A DNA stretch of 58,894 bases from Flavobacterium limicola (GCF_003634755.1 NZ_RBXA01000006.1:1-58894); one strand, 5' to 3'; counted from the stretch's first letter, positions 42,589-53,033 are shown. The notes: generated by a model from the letters alone, not told the origin. Made by a program: numbers and translations.

Positions 42589-43809
42589 ATGAACTATCAG
42601 GAAACCATAAATTGGATGTTTAACCAACTCCCGATGTACCAACTTCAGGGCGCTTCGGCCTATAAAAAAGATTTGACCAACACGCATTTACTGATAGCTC
42701 ATCTTGATAATCCACAAGAAAAACTTAATTGCATTCATGTTGCAGGAACCAACGGAAAAGGCTCGACATCACACATGTTTGCGTCCATACTTCAAGAAGC
42801 GGGTTATAAAGTTGGATTGTACACTTCTCCTCATTTAAAGGATTTCCGGGAACGTATAAAAATCAACGGAAAGGATATATCTGAAGAATTTGTTACTGAC
42901 TTCATCAATGAACACAAAAGTTTTTTTGAGTCCAATGACATGAGTTTTTTTGAAATGACCGTTGGACTAGCCTTCGATTACTTTGCAACAGAAAAAGTAG
43001 ACATCGCTGTTATTGAAGTGGGCATGGGCGGACGATTGGACGCCACCAATATCATAACTCCATTAGTTTCGGTGATTACCAATATAGGATTGGACCACAC
43101 ACAATTTTTGGGAAATACATTAGAAGCCATTGCTTTCGAAAAAGCGGGAATTATCAAACCCAACATTCCTGTAATAATAGGAGAATACACTCCTGAAACG
43201 AAACCTGTTTTTTTGGCCAAAGCCAAAGAATGCAATTCGGAAATTTATTTTGCTGCTGATTTGATTTCAGAAACCTATCCTTCTGACTTAATTGGTGATT
43301 ATCAAATACACAATAAAAAGACGGTACTACAAACCATCTCGGTTTTAAATAGTCAGAATGAATTTAAAATCACTTCAGAAAATACAAAATCCGGTTTACT
43401 AAATGTGGTAAAAAACACCGGACTTCAAGGAAGATGGCAACAATTGAATGAGTTCCCAAAAGTTATTTGCGATACCGCACACAACAAAAACGGACTGGAA
43501 ATTGTTTTGAATCAAATCCAAAAAGAAGATTTTGATACTTTACATATCGTTTTAGGAGTTGTAAATGACAAAGATTTAGATGAAATCCTGCCTTTATTCC
43601 CTAAAAAAGCCATCTACTATTTCTGCAAACCTAATATTCCTCGCGGGCTGGATGTTCTAATTCTAAAACAAAAAGCGGCTAGCTTCGACCTAAAAGGCGA
43701 AGTATATAATTCTGTTTCAGAAGCTTACCAAAAAGCACTGAAAAATGCAGAGATCACTGACTTTATATACATTGGAGGAAGTACATTTGTGGTCGCAGAA
43801 ATTTTATAA
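42589..43809 (+). CDS. folC: Bifunctional folylpolyglutamate synthase / dihydrofolate synthase
   Basis: This is a 406-aa Mur-ligase-fold enzyme. It adds glutamate to folates. ATP-binding GTNGKGSTSHM, the YTSPHLKDFRERIKING motif, and IEVGMGGRLDATNI are the FolC signatures. Complete length. A tRNA-Val gene follows. Confidence 0.96.
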   Translation: MNYQETINWMFNQLPMYQLQGASAYKKDLTNTHLLIAHLDNPQEKLNCIHVAGTNGKGSTSHMFASILQEAGYKVGLYTSPHLKDFRERIKINGKDISEEFVTDFINEHKSFFESNDMSFFEMTVGLAFDYFATEKVDIAVIEVGMGGRLDATNIITPLVSVITNIGLDHTQFLGNTLEAIAFEKAGIIKPNIPVIIGEYTPETKPVFLAKAKECNSEIYFAADLISETYPSDLIGDYQIHNKKTVLQTISVLNSQNEFKITSENTKSGLLNVVKNTGLQGRWQQLNEFPKVICDTAHNKNGLEIVLNQIQKEDFDTLHIVLGVVNDKDLDEILPLFPKKAIYYFCKPNIPRGLDVLILKQKAASFDLKGEVYNSVSEAYQKALKNAEITDFIYIGGSTFVVAEIL

Positions 43810-43825
43810 TTTTTTTATTTTTTTT

Positions 43826-43856
43826 CTTGCAAATACCAATTCTAGTTGTATATTTG
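43826..43856 (+). promoter_or_regulatory. Canonical promoter of tRNA-Val
   Basis: CTTG with TTG at 43827-43829, a 19-bp spacer and TATATTTG at 43849-43856. It sits 40 bp upstream of the mature tRNA. Confidence 0.85.
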
Positions 43857-43895
43857 CACACGCAATAACGGAAACGAAAGTAACCAAATTGTTTA

Positions 43896-43970
43896 GGGCG
43901 ATTAGCTCAGCTGGTTCAGAGCACCTCGTTTACACCGAGGGGGTCGGGGGTTCGAACCCCTCATCGCCCA
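43896..43970 (+). tRNA. tRNA-Val (anticodon UAC)
   Basis: Complete cloverleaf. Acceptor GGGCGAT/ATCGCCC, D stem GCTC/GAGC, anticodon stem CCTCG/CGAGG with loop TTTACAC reading TAC, T arm GGGGGTTCGAACCCCTC. CCA is not encoded. Confidence 0.97.
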
Positions 43971-43974
43971 CAAG

Positions 43975-44005
43975 AAACTCCATTAGAAATAATGGAGTTT
44001 TTTTA
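43975..44005 (+). terminator. Terminator after tRNA-Val
   Basis: Eleven-bp stem AAACTCCATTA / TAATGGAGTTT, loop GAAA, then a T run. Confidence 0.92.
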
Positions 44006-44090
44006 TGCTTACTATTTTTGAATTGATACAAAAAAAATAAAACCCAACAAAAAAGTGAGTCGTAAGTATTTTAATTAGCATGCTCTCTAA

Positions 44091-44132
44091 ATAAGAATGC
44101 AATCACCTATACTGTGATTGCATTCTTATTTT
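44091..44132. terminator. Terminator between tRNA-Val and murF
   Basis: Sixteen-bp perfect stem (44091-44106 with 44114-44129) and a 7-nt loop, followed by Ts on the plus strand and A/T-rich sequence on the minus strand. Probably ends murF. Confidence 0.85.
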
Positions 44133-44152
44133 AAACCATACACAAAAAAGCG

Positions 44153-45436
44153 CTATATAAGTTCCAAGGCGCGTTCTAATGCCATTCCTCGCGAGCCTTT
44201 AATTAAAATTGTACTATTACTTAATTTCGTTTTTGAAAAATCATTTGAAAAAGTTTCAAACGTATCGTAGAACCAAAAATTATCTTTCTCTATTTTATTT
44301 TCATAAAATGCGGATCCCACAAAGTAACATTTTACATTTTGACTATTTGATAACATAGTAACAATCCCTTTATGCTCATCTAAACTTTCACCACCAAGCT
44401 CAAACATATCTCCAATAATAATGACCTTATTAGCACTCTCTAATTGTAAAAAATTCTCAATAGCCACAGTCATGCTGCTCGGATTGGCATTATAAGCATC
44501 CAGAATGATTTGATTTGTTCCTTTAGACAGAAGCTGCGATCTGTTGTTTTCAGGAATATAACTTTCCAAAGCCTGTTTAATTGCAACATCATCTACTCCA
44601 AAATACTTGCCGATAGTAAGTGCCGCATTTATGTTGTTTGCATTGTATAACCCTATTAAATGCGATTTTATTATACGATTAGAGTAACTAATCTCAACAA
44701 AGGGATTCGCCTTTACAGCTGTTATATTTACATCTGCATTTTCTCTATTTATACCAAAAGAAAAGAACTTTAATGCCTTCGCCTTTTCAACCTGAATTAA
44801 GTCCTCCAGATTTATAAAAGCGAGCTTGTTATTTACCGAAAGATATTGATACATCTCACTTTTCCCTTCAATAACACCTTCAACCCCACCAAAACCTTCT
44901 AAATGAGCTTTACCAAAATTAGTGATATAACCATAATCTGGCTTTGCTAAATCACACAGAAACTCAATTTCTTTTTTATGGTTCGCCCCCATTTCAACTA
45001 TACCAATTTCAGTCTCCGCATTAAACGAAAGCAGCGTTAGTGGTACTCCAATATGATTGTTCAAATTTCCAACAGTCGCCTTAGTATTATATTTTTTAGA
45101 TAGAACAACATGAATAAGTTCTTTCGTTGTTGTCTTACCGTTACTTCCCGTAAGAGCAATAATAGGCAATTTCAAAAACTCGCGATGGTATTTTGCCAAT
45201 TCTTGTAATGCTATTAGACTGTCGGTAACTAAGATCGTTCTGTTATCAATGTAACATGATTCATCATCAATTATTACATAAGAGGCCCCCTTTTCCAACG
45301 CTTCTTTTGCAAAACTATTAGCATCAAAATGGTCTCCTTTTATGGCAACAAATAAAGAATTTAGTACAATTTTTCGTGTGTCTATCGAAACCGAATTACA
45401 CTTTAAAAACAAATTATGAATGTCTTTGATATCCAT
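44153..45436 (-). CDS. murF: UDP-MurNAc-tripeptide-D-Ala-D-Ala ligase
   Basis: This is a 427-aa peptidoglycan enzyme that adds D-Ala-D-Ala to the UDP-MurNAc-tripeptide in the cytoplasm. The N-terminal SIDTRKIVLNSLFVAIKGDH and ATP loop LTGSNGKTTTKELI are the MurF type. Downstream blocks EMGANHKKEIEFL and DAYNANPSSM are intact. Terminators flank it on both sides, so it is transcribed alone. Confidence 0.95.
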   Translation of the reverse strand: MDIKDIHNLFLKCNSVSIDTRKIVLNSLFVAIKGDHFDANSFAKEALEKGASYVIIDDESCYIDNRTILVTDSLIALQELAKYHREFLKLPIIALTGSNGKTTTKELIHVVLSKKYNTKATVGNLNNHIGVPLTLLSFNAETEIGIVEMGANHKKEIEFLCDLAKPDYGYITNFGKAHLEGFGGVEGVIEGKSEMYQYLSVNNKLAFINLEDLIQVEKAKALKFFSFGINRENADVNITAVKANPFVEISYSNRIIKSHLIGLYNANNINAALTIGKYFGVDDVAIKQALESYIPENNRSQLLSKGTNQIILDAYNANPSSMTVAIENFLQLESANKVIIIGDMFELGGESLDEHKGIVTMLSNSQNVKCYFVGSAFYENKIEKDNFWFYDTFETFSNDFSKTKLSNSTILIKGSRGMALERALELI

Positions 45437-45448
45437 TTGAAACGATTT

Positions 45449-45482
45449 AAAAAAACAAAAGCCCTAATCAAAGGGCTTTTGT
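45449..45482 (-). terminator. Terminator of gldJ
   Basis: Eleven-bp stem ACAAAAGCCCT / AGGGCTTTTGT, loop AATCAA, followed on the minus strand by a seven-base T run. Confidence 0.92.
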
Positions 45483-45502
45483 TCTAATTTTATATAAAAA
45501 AA

Positions 45503-47197
45503 TTAATTTCTTGGTGATTTTCTTTTTTCAGCTTTTGGACCTACTCTAGACATTGCACATCTAAAACCTATATAATCTGTTGCCATGTCTTGAGGGAAAT
45601 ATCTTCTTTGAGCTGGATCAAGCCAATATGCTCTATCTCTCCAAGAACCACCTTTATAAACTCTTACGTGATCATTAATCAAAGTAGATCTTTTATTTGA
45701 GGCATCATATTTCCTAACCATTTTGCCTAAACTATCAGTTGTTACATTATGTCTAGGAGAATTATACATGGATTTTTCTTGTTTAGATTTTTCATCATCT
45801 GAATCGGAAGATCCAAAATTATAATATTTAGTTGACTGCTTGTCTCCATCTCTATAATTGATATTATCACTTTTATCAAAATTCTGTCTTAAATAAGTTT
45901 CTTGCTCATCAACAGGAACTTGCGCAATCTCTCCAGGTAAGTTTCTAGCTATAATTCTACCGTTACTTAAAGTGTCATATTGAATATTATCTTTAGTAAC
46001 AATTTCAATTTTACCATCTGCACCAATTTTATTTTTAGTGTATAAATTCCCTCTAAAATAATTAAAATCGTTTGCTTCATTGTCTACAATTGGTCTGTAT
46101 ACATCGGCAACCCATTCAGCAACATTTCCAGCCATGTCATACAACCCAAAATCATTAGGCGCGTATTTTTTCACTTCATTAGTAATATCAGCACCATCAT
46201 CTGACCATCCTGCTATTCCTCCGTAATCACCATTTCCTTGTTTGAAATTGGCCAATTGATCCCCTTTACTTTGTCTTTTTCCAGAGCGAGTATACCCGCC
46301 AGACCAAGGGTATTTTTTCTGACCTTTATATGTATTATACTCTCTTTGACCTACATCTGCAGCAGCAGCATATTCCCATTCAGCTTCGGTAGGAAGTCGA
46401 TATTCCGGCAAAACAATCCCAGAAGATCTTTGTGCATATACATTTTTTTCTTCTGTAATTTTACCGTCTTTATCTGCTTTTGGAGCTTTAGCCTTTTTAG
46501 AACCTCTTCCTCCTTTTAATACAATCTCTTCATTACCACCAAAAGTACTTGTAGGAGATTTCAAATATGTCTCCGTACTGAAAGAACTTTCTGCACTTAC
46601 ATCTGTATTTTTAGCATTCTTTTTCAGGTATCCGTTTTTTTCTAAAACCGCTTCGTTTACACGATCAGTTCTCCACTTACTGAATTCAACTGCTTGAATC
46701 CAATTCACACCTACAACTGGATATTCTGCATAAGAAGGATGTCTTAAGTAATTATTGGTCATAGTTTCATTATAACCCAACCTATTTCTCCAAACTAAAG
46801 TATCGGGAGAAGCTCCTTCGTATATGTTTTTATAATTTTCCTCACTAGGTGGGAACACCATTTTCAACCAATCCAAGTATTCTAAATACATAAAATTAGT
46901 CACCTCAGTTTCATCCATATAAAAGGATTGAACATGTTGTTGAGTTGGAGCATTATTCCAATCATGCATGACATCATCCTGCACTTTACCCATAGTAAAA
47001 GTTCCACCTTCTACAAAAACCAAACCTGGTCCTGCTTCTTGTTTTTTATTACTTAAGCCTGCTTTTTTGCCATCAACATTCCAACCTGTTGCTCGTGATG
47101 AATTTTTAGAGCTAGATTTTTTACTGCAACTAGCCAAACCGACAATCAATATAATTGATAACATCAATCGTAAGACCATAATTTTCTTTACTTTCAT
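45503..47197 (-). CDS. gldJ: Gliding-motility lipoprotein GldJ
   Basis: This is 564 aa. The lipoprotein signal has the lipobox GLASC at C24. The formylglycine-generating-enzyme-like (SUMF1) domain spans from GLVFVEGGTFTMGKVQDD to VYKGGSWRDRAYWLDPAQRR and FRCAMSRVG. In Flavobacterium johnsoniae GldJ is needed for gliding and stabilises other Gld proteins of the T9SS motor. The divergent porU neighbour is the conserved context. Signal and domain both complete. Confidence 0.96.
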   Translation of the reverse strand: MKVKKIMVLRLMLSIILIVGLASCSKKSSSKNSSRATGWNVDGKKAGLSNKKQEAGPGLVFVEGGTFTMGKVQDDVMHDWNNAPTQQHVQSFYMDETEVTNFMYLEYLDWLKMVFPPSEENYKNIYEGASPDTLVWRNRLGYNETMTNNYLRHPSYAEYPVVGVNWIQAVEFSKWRTDRVNEAVLEKNGYLKKNAKNTDVSAESSFSTETYLKSPTSTFGGNEEIVLKGGRGSKKAKAPKADKDGKITEEKNVYAQRSSGIVLPEYRLPTEAEWEYAAAADVGQREYNTYKGQKKYPWSGGYTRSGKRQSKGDQLANFKQGNGDYGGIAGWSDDGADITNEVKKYAPNDFGLYDMAGNVAEWVADVYRPIVDNEANDFNYFRGNLYTKNKIGADGKIEIVTKDNIQYDTLSNGRIIARNLPGEIAQVPVDEQETYLRQNFDKSDNINYRDGDKQSTKYYNFGSSDSDDEKSKQEKSMYNSPRHNVTTDSLGKMVRKYDASNKRSTLINDHVRVYKGGSWRDRAYWLDPAQRRYFPQDMATDYIGFRCAMSRVGPKAEKRKSPRN

Positions 47198-47297
47198 ACT
47201 CTTTAGTAGGTGATAATTTTTGAAGCCGCAATATAATAATTAAGATTTAATCTGCAACATCCTTTTTTTAATAAATAATTACAACTGAATTCCATTT

Positions 47298-47305
47298 TAT
47301 ATTTG
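47298..47305 (+). promoter_or_regulatory. -7 element upstream of porU
   Basis: TATATTTG, 106 bp before the porU ATG. The -33 region is weak. Confidence 0.5.
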
Positions 47306-47411
47306 TATAAACATGAACGCAAATTTATAATATTTATTATTTATAATTACGTTAAATGATTTATTTTTACTCAATAATTATTCAATACCTTGAACCACGA
47401 TTTACAAAACA

Positions 47412-50400
47412 ATGAGAAAAACACTTCTGCTATATTTGACATTAATTCCTTTTTTTTCATTTGCTCAAATTAAAGGGGATGCTGTTATTGAATGGTTAGG
47501 CATAAAAGAAATGTCTTATGGCAATTTCAAAGTAAATATCCCCCAATTTTCAGGTAATAGTTTTCATTATGATGCTTCCAAAAAAATTCTTTCTCATACA
47601 ATTAAATTAAAAGAGGTACCCTATTTTAACGAAAACAAAATTCAAATCACTAATATCATTTATGAAGCGATTACACTTTCTGAGCTTGGTGATTTAGCCC
47701 CCGAAAATATCCCAAAAACAACTAATCCTACCATTATTGTTTCTGCTTCGAGAGACATCAGAGAAGCTTTTGTCACTATTTCTCCGATAATAAAAGACGA
47801 TTTTGGATTCAAACGTGTCAAATCCTTTTCTTATGAAGTAGAAAATAATAATTCTAGAATCTCACAATTTAACAAAACGGCCAATAGTATTTCTAACTCT
47901 GTATTGGCAAATGGCAATTGGTTTCAATTTTATATCGAAAAATCAGGCGTGTATAAAATATCCAAGAGCTTCCTGCAGCAACTGGGACTTGATGTAAACA
48001 CTATTGACCCAAGGAAAATAAAAATCTATGGCAATGGCGGAAGCATGCTACCCTTAACAAATAGTATTTACTATCCAAATGACTTGGCGGAGAACGCTAT
48101 TCAAATTACTGGCGAAAGTGATGGTGTTTTCAATAATGAAGATTACATTCTTTTTTACGGACAAGGAGTTGACGGTTGGAACGAAGAAAGCAAAACTCAT
48201 GTCAATTTGTATGATGACAAATCCTATTATTACATTACTGCACAGGGTTCAGACGGAAAAAGAATTACCCCTTTAGCTCAAGCTACCGGAAACAGTACTG
48301 TGACTTTAACTACTTTTGACGATCATCAGTACCACGAATTGGACCTCGTTAATATTGTGCGTCTGGGCCGTCAATGGTTTGGGGAATCTTTTGAAGTCAA
48401 AGACGAACAGGAATTTGATTTTGTTTTCCCCAACATTGATTCTTCAGTTCCAGTAAAAATTATGATGACAGCCGCTTCAGCCGCATTAACCCCAACCTCT
48501 TTTAATGTTATTGCAAACGGAAATACAACTGGTACTATTTCATTTCCAGCTCTTAACAGCAATTCAGAAACCGAATTTATTTTAGGATTTTTACCCAATA
48601 ACTCGAATTTTACTGGAGCCGAAAACATAAAAATAAAATTAAAATACAACAACAATGGGGTTCCAGGTTCCAAAGGATTTTTGGACAATATTAGACTTAT
48701 TGCCAAGAGAAAACTTCAAGGCTACGGAAAACAATTTCATTTCCAATACGATCAATCTGTTTCGAGTCTAGGAATTGCAAACTACGAAATTTCGAATGCG
48801 ACCGGCATTACTCAAATTTGGGACATTACTGAAACTGATAATATAACCAAAGTCGATAACTTAAATCAAAACACATTAAATTTCAAAACAAATCTGGGAG
48901 AACTCAGAAAATACATTGCTCTAGACGCATCCGATTATTACACGCCATTGAAAGACAGCAAAACAAAAATTAAGAATCAAAATCTAAAAGGCACAATATT
49001 TAACAATGGACAAGGCCAATTTCAGGACATTGATTATGTAATTATTTCGCCATTTTTTTTAGCCAATCAGGCAGAAAAATTAGCTAATTTTCACAGAAAC
49101 CATTCCAATTTGAATGTAAAAGTGATTACTTTAGAATCGATATATCAGGAATTTTCTTCGGGAAAACAAGATATTGCCGCCATAAGAAACTGTATCAAAT
49201 ACATTTATGAAAATGCATCGGCACCGGACAAAAGAGTGAAATATATCAATCTTTTTGGTGATGCTTCTTACGATTTTAAAAATAGAATCATAAACAATAC
49301 CAATGTTGTTCCTATATATCACTCCTTAAATAGTAGCACAACAGGAGAATCCTCTTTTGCCTCTGATGACTTTTTCGGATTAATGGATCCGTCGGAAGGG
49401 AATATTGTATCCTATTTTGGAGGAATCGATATTGCTGTGGGAAGAATGTTGGTCAACGACACCAAACAGGCTGATGAAATGGTAAACAAGGTAATTGAAT
49501 ACCACGATTTAAAATCTTATGGCAGCTGGAGAAACAACTTTGTATTAGTTTCCGATGATTCTGATTTATCTTCGGATGCCACTTTACAAAACAGACAAAA
49601 CCTCCTTGCCGATGCAATTGCTTTGCAAAAACCATTTTTGAACGTGAATAAAATCCTGTTAGACTCTTACGTACAGGAAGCTTCAGCAGGAGGTTCAAGA
49701 TATCCTAAAGCCCGAACCGATTTTTTTAACGCCTTTGAAAAAGGAGCTTTGGTATTTAATTATTTAGGACATGGTGGTGAGGATGGACTGTCAAGTGAAC
49801 GGATTTGGGAAAAATCAGATGGACAGAACTTGATTAATCAATACAAGTATCCATTATTCATAACTATTACTTGTGAATTCTCTCGCTTTGACAATCCCTT
49901 TAGACCAACAGCGGGAGAATACACGTACTGGAACTCAAAAGGGGGAGCTATTTCCATGATTACTACGATACGATCTATCGGTCAGTTTAGCGCAGAAAAC
50001 TTTAATGATACTTTTACAAAAAATCTATTATCATATGGTTCAAGCCAATACACATCAATCGCGGAAGCACTAAGAATCTCAAAAAACAGCAATCCAAATT
50101 CAGCGACAAATGTTGTTTTTTATATTGGTGACCCAGCCTTAATGCTTGCTGTAGCGAAACCAAAAATCAGATTGACAAAAGTAAATGATATTGATGTTAC
50201 CCAACCCATAGACGATTTTAAGTCATTATCTAAAATTAAGTTAAACGGGGAAGTTACTGATGAGAATAACAATCCATTAACAAATTATAACGGAGAAGTT
50301 TCTACTATAATTTTTGACAAAACTATTTCAAGAACAACCAATAACAATGACGGAAATAGTCCAGCCTTTAATTTTAATATTCTAGGGGAAACTATATTTA

Positions 50401-51242
50401 GAGGAAATGCATCCGTTACAAATGGAAAATTTGAATTTAGCTTCGTTGTACCCCGAGACATCAGAATTCCTTTGGCTAACGGAAGAATTAGTTTTTATGC
50501 CAAAAAAAACCAAGTATTGCAAAACGAAACAGGTTATGATTCCAGCATAAAAATAGGCGGAATAAATGAAAATGCAACTGCAGACAATATTAGTCCAAGA
50601 GTTAAGTTATATATGAACGATGAAACTTTTGTTTCCGGCGGAACAACAAACGAATCCCCATTTCTTGTTGCCTTACTTGAAGATGAAAATGGAATAAATA
50701 CAGCTAGTGGAATAGGCCACGACATTGTTGCTATTTTAAATGGAGATGTGAGTAACCCATTTATTTTAAATGATTATTATCAAACAAAACTGGATGATTT
50801 TACAAGTGGAACGCTTCGATTTCCATTACGCAATTTAGCTGCGGGATTACATACTATAACATTCAAAGCTTGGGATGTTTATAACAACCCGATAACTGCC
50901 GAAATACAATTTATTGTAGTTGGTGATGAAACAATAACATTAACACATGTATTGAATTATCCCAACCCATTTGTCAGGTATACAGAATTTTGGTTTACAC
51001 ATAACAGGCCTTATGAACCACTTGAAGTACAAGTTCAAGTAATGACAATAACAGGCAAAATAGTTTGGACAAAAAATCAAATTATAACAACCGAAGGTTT
51101 TTTATCCAAAGAAATCACTTGGGATGGCAAAGATGATTTTGGAGATAAAATAGGAAAAGGCGTTTATGTTTATAAACTTACCGTCAAATCAAGTTTGACA
51201 AACAAAAAAACTGAAAAATTTGAAAAACTTGTAATACTTTAA
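47412..51242 (+). CDS. porU: T9SS gingipain-type sortase PorU
   Basis: This is a 1276-aa secreted protein with signal peptide MRKTLLLYLTLIPFFSFAQ. Its peptidase C25 domain has the catalytic pair H787 (FNYLGHGGEDG) and C821 (ITITCEFSRF). In T9SS it cleaves the C-terminal signal of cargo proteins and attaches them to the cell surface. Its own C-terminus (LNYPNPFVRYTEFWFTHNRP, GKGVYVYKLTVKS) resembles a T9SS sorting domain, as reported for PorU proteins. The gene precedes porV and is divergent from gldJ. Confidence 0.97.
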   Translation: MRKTLLLYLTLIPFFSFAQIKGDAVIEWLGIKEMSYGNFKVNIPQFSGNSFHYDASKKILSHTIKLKEVPYFNENKIQITNIIYEAITLSELGDLAPENIPKTTNPTIIVSASRDIREAFVTISPIIKDDFGFKRVKSFSYEVENNNSRISQFNKTANSISNSVLANGNWFQFYIEKSGVYKISKSFLQQLGLDVNTIDPRKIKIYGNGGSMLPLTNSIYYPNDLAENAIQITGESDGVFNNEDYILFYGQGVDGWNEESKTHVNLYDDKSYYYITAQGSDGKRITPLAQATGNSTVTLTTFDDHQYHELDLVNIVRLGRQWFGESFEVKDEQEFDFVFPNIDSSVPVKIMMTAASAALTPTSFNVIANGNTTGTISFPALNSNSETEFILGFLPNNSNFTGAENIKIKLKYNNNGVPGSKGFLDNIRLIAKRKLQGYGKQFHFQYDQSVSSLGIANYEISNATGITQIWDITETDNITKVDNLNQNTLNFKTNLGELRKYIALDASDYYTPLKDSKTKIKNQNLKGTIFNNGQGQFQDIDYVIISPFFLANQAEKLANFHRNHSNLNVKVITLESIYQEFSSGKQDIAAIRNCIKYIYENASAPDKRVKYINLFGDASYDFKNRIINNTNVVPIYHSLNSSTTGESSFASDDFFGLMDPSEGNIVSYFGGIDIAVGRMLVNDTKQADEMVNKVIEYHDLKSYGSWRNNFVLVSDDSDLSSDATLQNRQNLLADAIALQKPFLNVNKILLDSYVQEASAGGSRYPKARTDFFNAFEKGALVFNYLGHGGEDGLSSERIWEKSDGQNLINQYKYPLFITITCEFSRFDNPFRPTAGEYTYWNSKGGAISMITTIRSIGQFSAENFNDTFTKNLLSYGSSQYTSIAEALRISKNSNPNSATNVVFYIGDPALMLAVAKPKIRLTKVNDIDVTQPIDDFKSLSKIKLNGEVTDENNNPLTNYNGEVSTIIFDKTISRTTNNNDGNSPAFNFNILGETIFRGNASVTNGKFEFSFVVPRDIRIPLANGRISFYAKKNQVLQNETGYDSSIKIGGINENATADNISPRVKLYMNDETFVSGGTTNESPFLVALLEDENGINTASGIGHDIVAILNGDVSNPFILNDYYQTKLDDFTSGTLRFPLRNLAAGLHTITFKAWDVYNNPITAEIQFIVVGDETITLTHVLNYPNPFVRYTEFWFTHNRPYEPLEVQVQVMTITGKIVWTKNQIITTEGFLSKEITWDGKDDFGDKIGKGVYVYKLTVKSSLTNKKTEKFEKLVIL

Positions 51243-51250
51243 TAATATAC

Positions 51251-51258
51251 TATATTTG
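51251..51258 (+). promoter_or_regulatory. Possible separate -7 element for porV
   Basis: TATATTTG in the short porU-porV gap, 22 bp before the ATG at 51280. It may allow porV-only transcription. Confidence 0.4.
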
Positions 51259-51279
51259 TCTAATAAAATTCCTATGATA

Positions 51280-52476
51280 ATGAAAAAAATAGCTTTGACT
51301 TTCGTCTGTTTCTTTGCAATTTCTTTTGCAATAGCACAGGACAGAGTCCTAAATCCTGGAGTTCCGTTTTTATTGGTTGCTGCAGATGCAAGAGCAGCTG
51401 GAATGGCGGACATTGGAGTGGCAACATCTGCAGATGCATTTTCTCAACAATGGAATCCAGCAAAATATGCTTTTGCAACAGATGCACAAGGATTTTCGAT
51501 CAGCTATACGCCTTATCTTACTGATTTAGTAAATGACATTTCATTAGGACAATTCACTTATTACAACAAACTTAATGAAAGAAGTGCATTTGCAGCGAGT
51601 ATTCGATATTTTGGTTTGGGTGAAATTGAACTAAGACAGGATGCAAATGATGAACCAAGAATAGTTTCTCCAAACGAGTTTGCTATTGATGGATCTTATT
51701 CATTAAAACTAAGTGAAAAATTCTCTATGGCAATCGCAGGACGATTTATTAATTCCAACCTGAAAGTACCTTCTGAGGGTAATGATGCATCATCCGCAAG
51801 TTCATTTGCTGTTGATGTCGCTGGTTTTTACCAGTCTGAAGAAATAGCCTATAATGAATTCAACGGAAGATGGAGAGCTGGGTTTAATATTCAAAATTTA
51901 GGCCCAAAGATTAGTTATGATAATGATGATTTAAACAACAACTTCCTACCTGCTAATTTAAAAATAGGAACTGGTTTTGATTTTATTTTAGACGATTTCA
52001 ATAAGGTTTCCTTAAATGTTGAATTTAATAAATTGTTAGTACCAACTCCTCAAATTCCAGGATCGCCAGTTGACACCAACAATGATGGTGATTTTAATGA
52101 TCCTGAAGACATAACTCAAGCTGAACAAAATGCACAGACCTCAAAAAATTACCGTTCTATTGGATGGACATCCGGGGTTTTCAAATCATTTGGTGATGCT
52201 CCTGATGGATTCAGCGAAGAATTAAAAGAAGTCACTTATGCTGTAGGCGCCGAATATTTGTACCAAGATTCCTTTGCAATGCGTTTGGGATATTTTCACG
52301 AAAGTCCGCTTAAAGGAGCTCGACAATTTTTATCGCTTGGAGCAGGTTTCAAATATAATGTTGTCAAAGTAGATGTTTCGTATTTATTCTCGGCATCAAA
52401 AGTAAAAAACCCATTAGAAAACACCCTGCGCTTTTCACTTACCTTCAATTTTGGAGATAAATATGACGAATATTAA
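51280..52476 (+). CDS. porV: T9SS outer-membrane shuttle protein PorV (LptO)
   Basis: This is 398 aa from the ATG at 51280, an ATG two codons earlier being possible. Signal peptide MKKIALTFVCFFAISFAIAQ, then a FadL-like beta-barrel with VAADARAAGMADIGVATSAD and WNPAKYAF. PorV works with PorU to carry cargo to the cell surface. The terminator 25 bp after the stop ends the porU-porV transcript. Confidence 0.95.
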   Translation: MKKIALTFVCFFAISFAIAQDRVLNPGVPFLLVAADARAAGMADIGVATSADAFSQQWNPAKYAFATDAQGFSISYTPYLTDLVNDISLGQFTYYNKLNERSAFAASIRYFGLGEIELRQDANDEPRIVSPNEFAIDGSYSLKLSEKFSMAIAGRFINSNLKVPSEGNDASSASSFAVDVAGFYQSEEIAYNEFNGRWRAGFNIQNLGPKISYDNDDLNNNFLPANLKIGTGFDFILDDFNKVSLNVEFNKLLVPTPQIPGSPVDTNNDGDFNDPEDITQAEQNAQTSKNYRSIGWTSGVFKSFGDAPDGFSEELKEVTYAVGAEYLYQDSFAMRLGYFHESPLKGARQFLSLGAGFKYNVVKVDVSYLFSASKVKNPLENTLRFSLTFNFGDKYDEY

Positions 52477-52500
52477 ACATAAATAAAATCCACAAATAAC

Positions 52501-52538
52501 AATCCAAACTTCAACACTATGAAGTTTGGATTTTTTTT
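52501..52538 (+). terminator. Terminator after porV
   Basis: Thirteen-bp stem AATCCAAACTTCA / TGAAGTTTGGATT, loop ACACTA, then T run. Confidence 0.92.
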
Positions 52539-52550
52539 CCTTAAAAAAGT

Positions 52551-53033
52551 ATGAAAGAAATAACAATTACCACTCAATTCAAAGTATTCGATTCTGTTCA
52601 AGATTTACCAAATGACATTCAGGATTTAATGACGCAAGCTGTTGAAGTACGAAAGAATGCTTATGCTCCTTATTCCAAATTCAGAGTTGGAGTTGCAATT
52701 TTTTTAGACAATGGAAAAATTGTACTTGGTTCCAATCAAGAAAACGCAGCTTATCCGTCAGGGCTTTGTGCAGAACGTGTAGCTATTTTTTATGCAGGAG
52801 CAGTTTATCCGGAAGCCAAAATTTTAAAAATGGCAATTACAGCTGCATCGGACACGAACCAAACTACGGCTCCAATTCCGCCTTGTGGATCTTGCAGACA
52901 ATCAATTGCAGAATATGAAATTCGACAAGAGACCCCTATCGAAATCTATTTTATGGGAGAAATTGGCGAAATTTACAAGTCGGAATCTCTGAAAAATTTA
53001 CTCCCATTTATGTTCGATAAAAAATTCTTGTAA
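52551..53033 (+). CDS. cdd: Cytidine deaminase
   Basis: This is a 160-aa homotetrameric-type enzyme deaminating cytidine and deoxycytidine. Zinc motifs: CAERVAIFYAGA (Cys-Ala-Glu) and PPCGSCRQSIAEY. Substrate side YAPYSKFRVGVAI. It starts 13 bp past the porV terminator and lies in the conserved porV-cdd-pdhA order. Confidence 0.96.
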   Translation: MKEITITTQFKVFDSVQDLPNDIQDLMTQAVEVRKNAYAPYSKFRVGVAIFLDNGKIVLGSNQENAAYPSGLCAERVAIFYAGAVYPEAKILKMAITAASDTNQTTAPIPPCGSCRQSIAEYEIRQETPIEIYFMGEIGEIYKSESLKNLLPFMFDKKFL

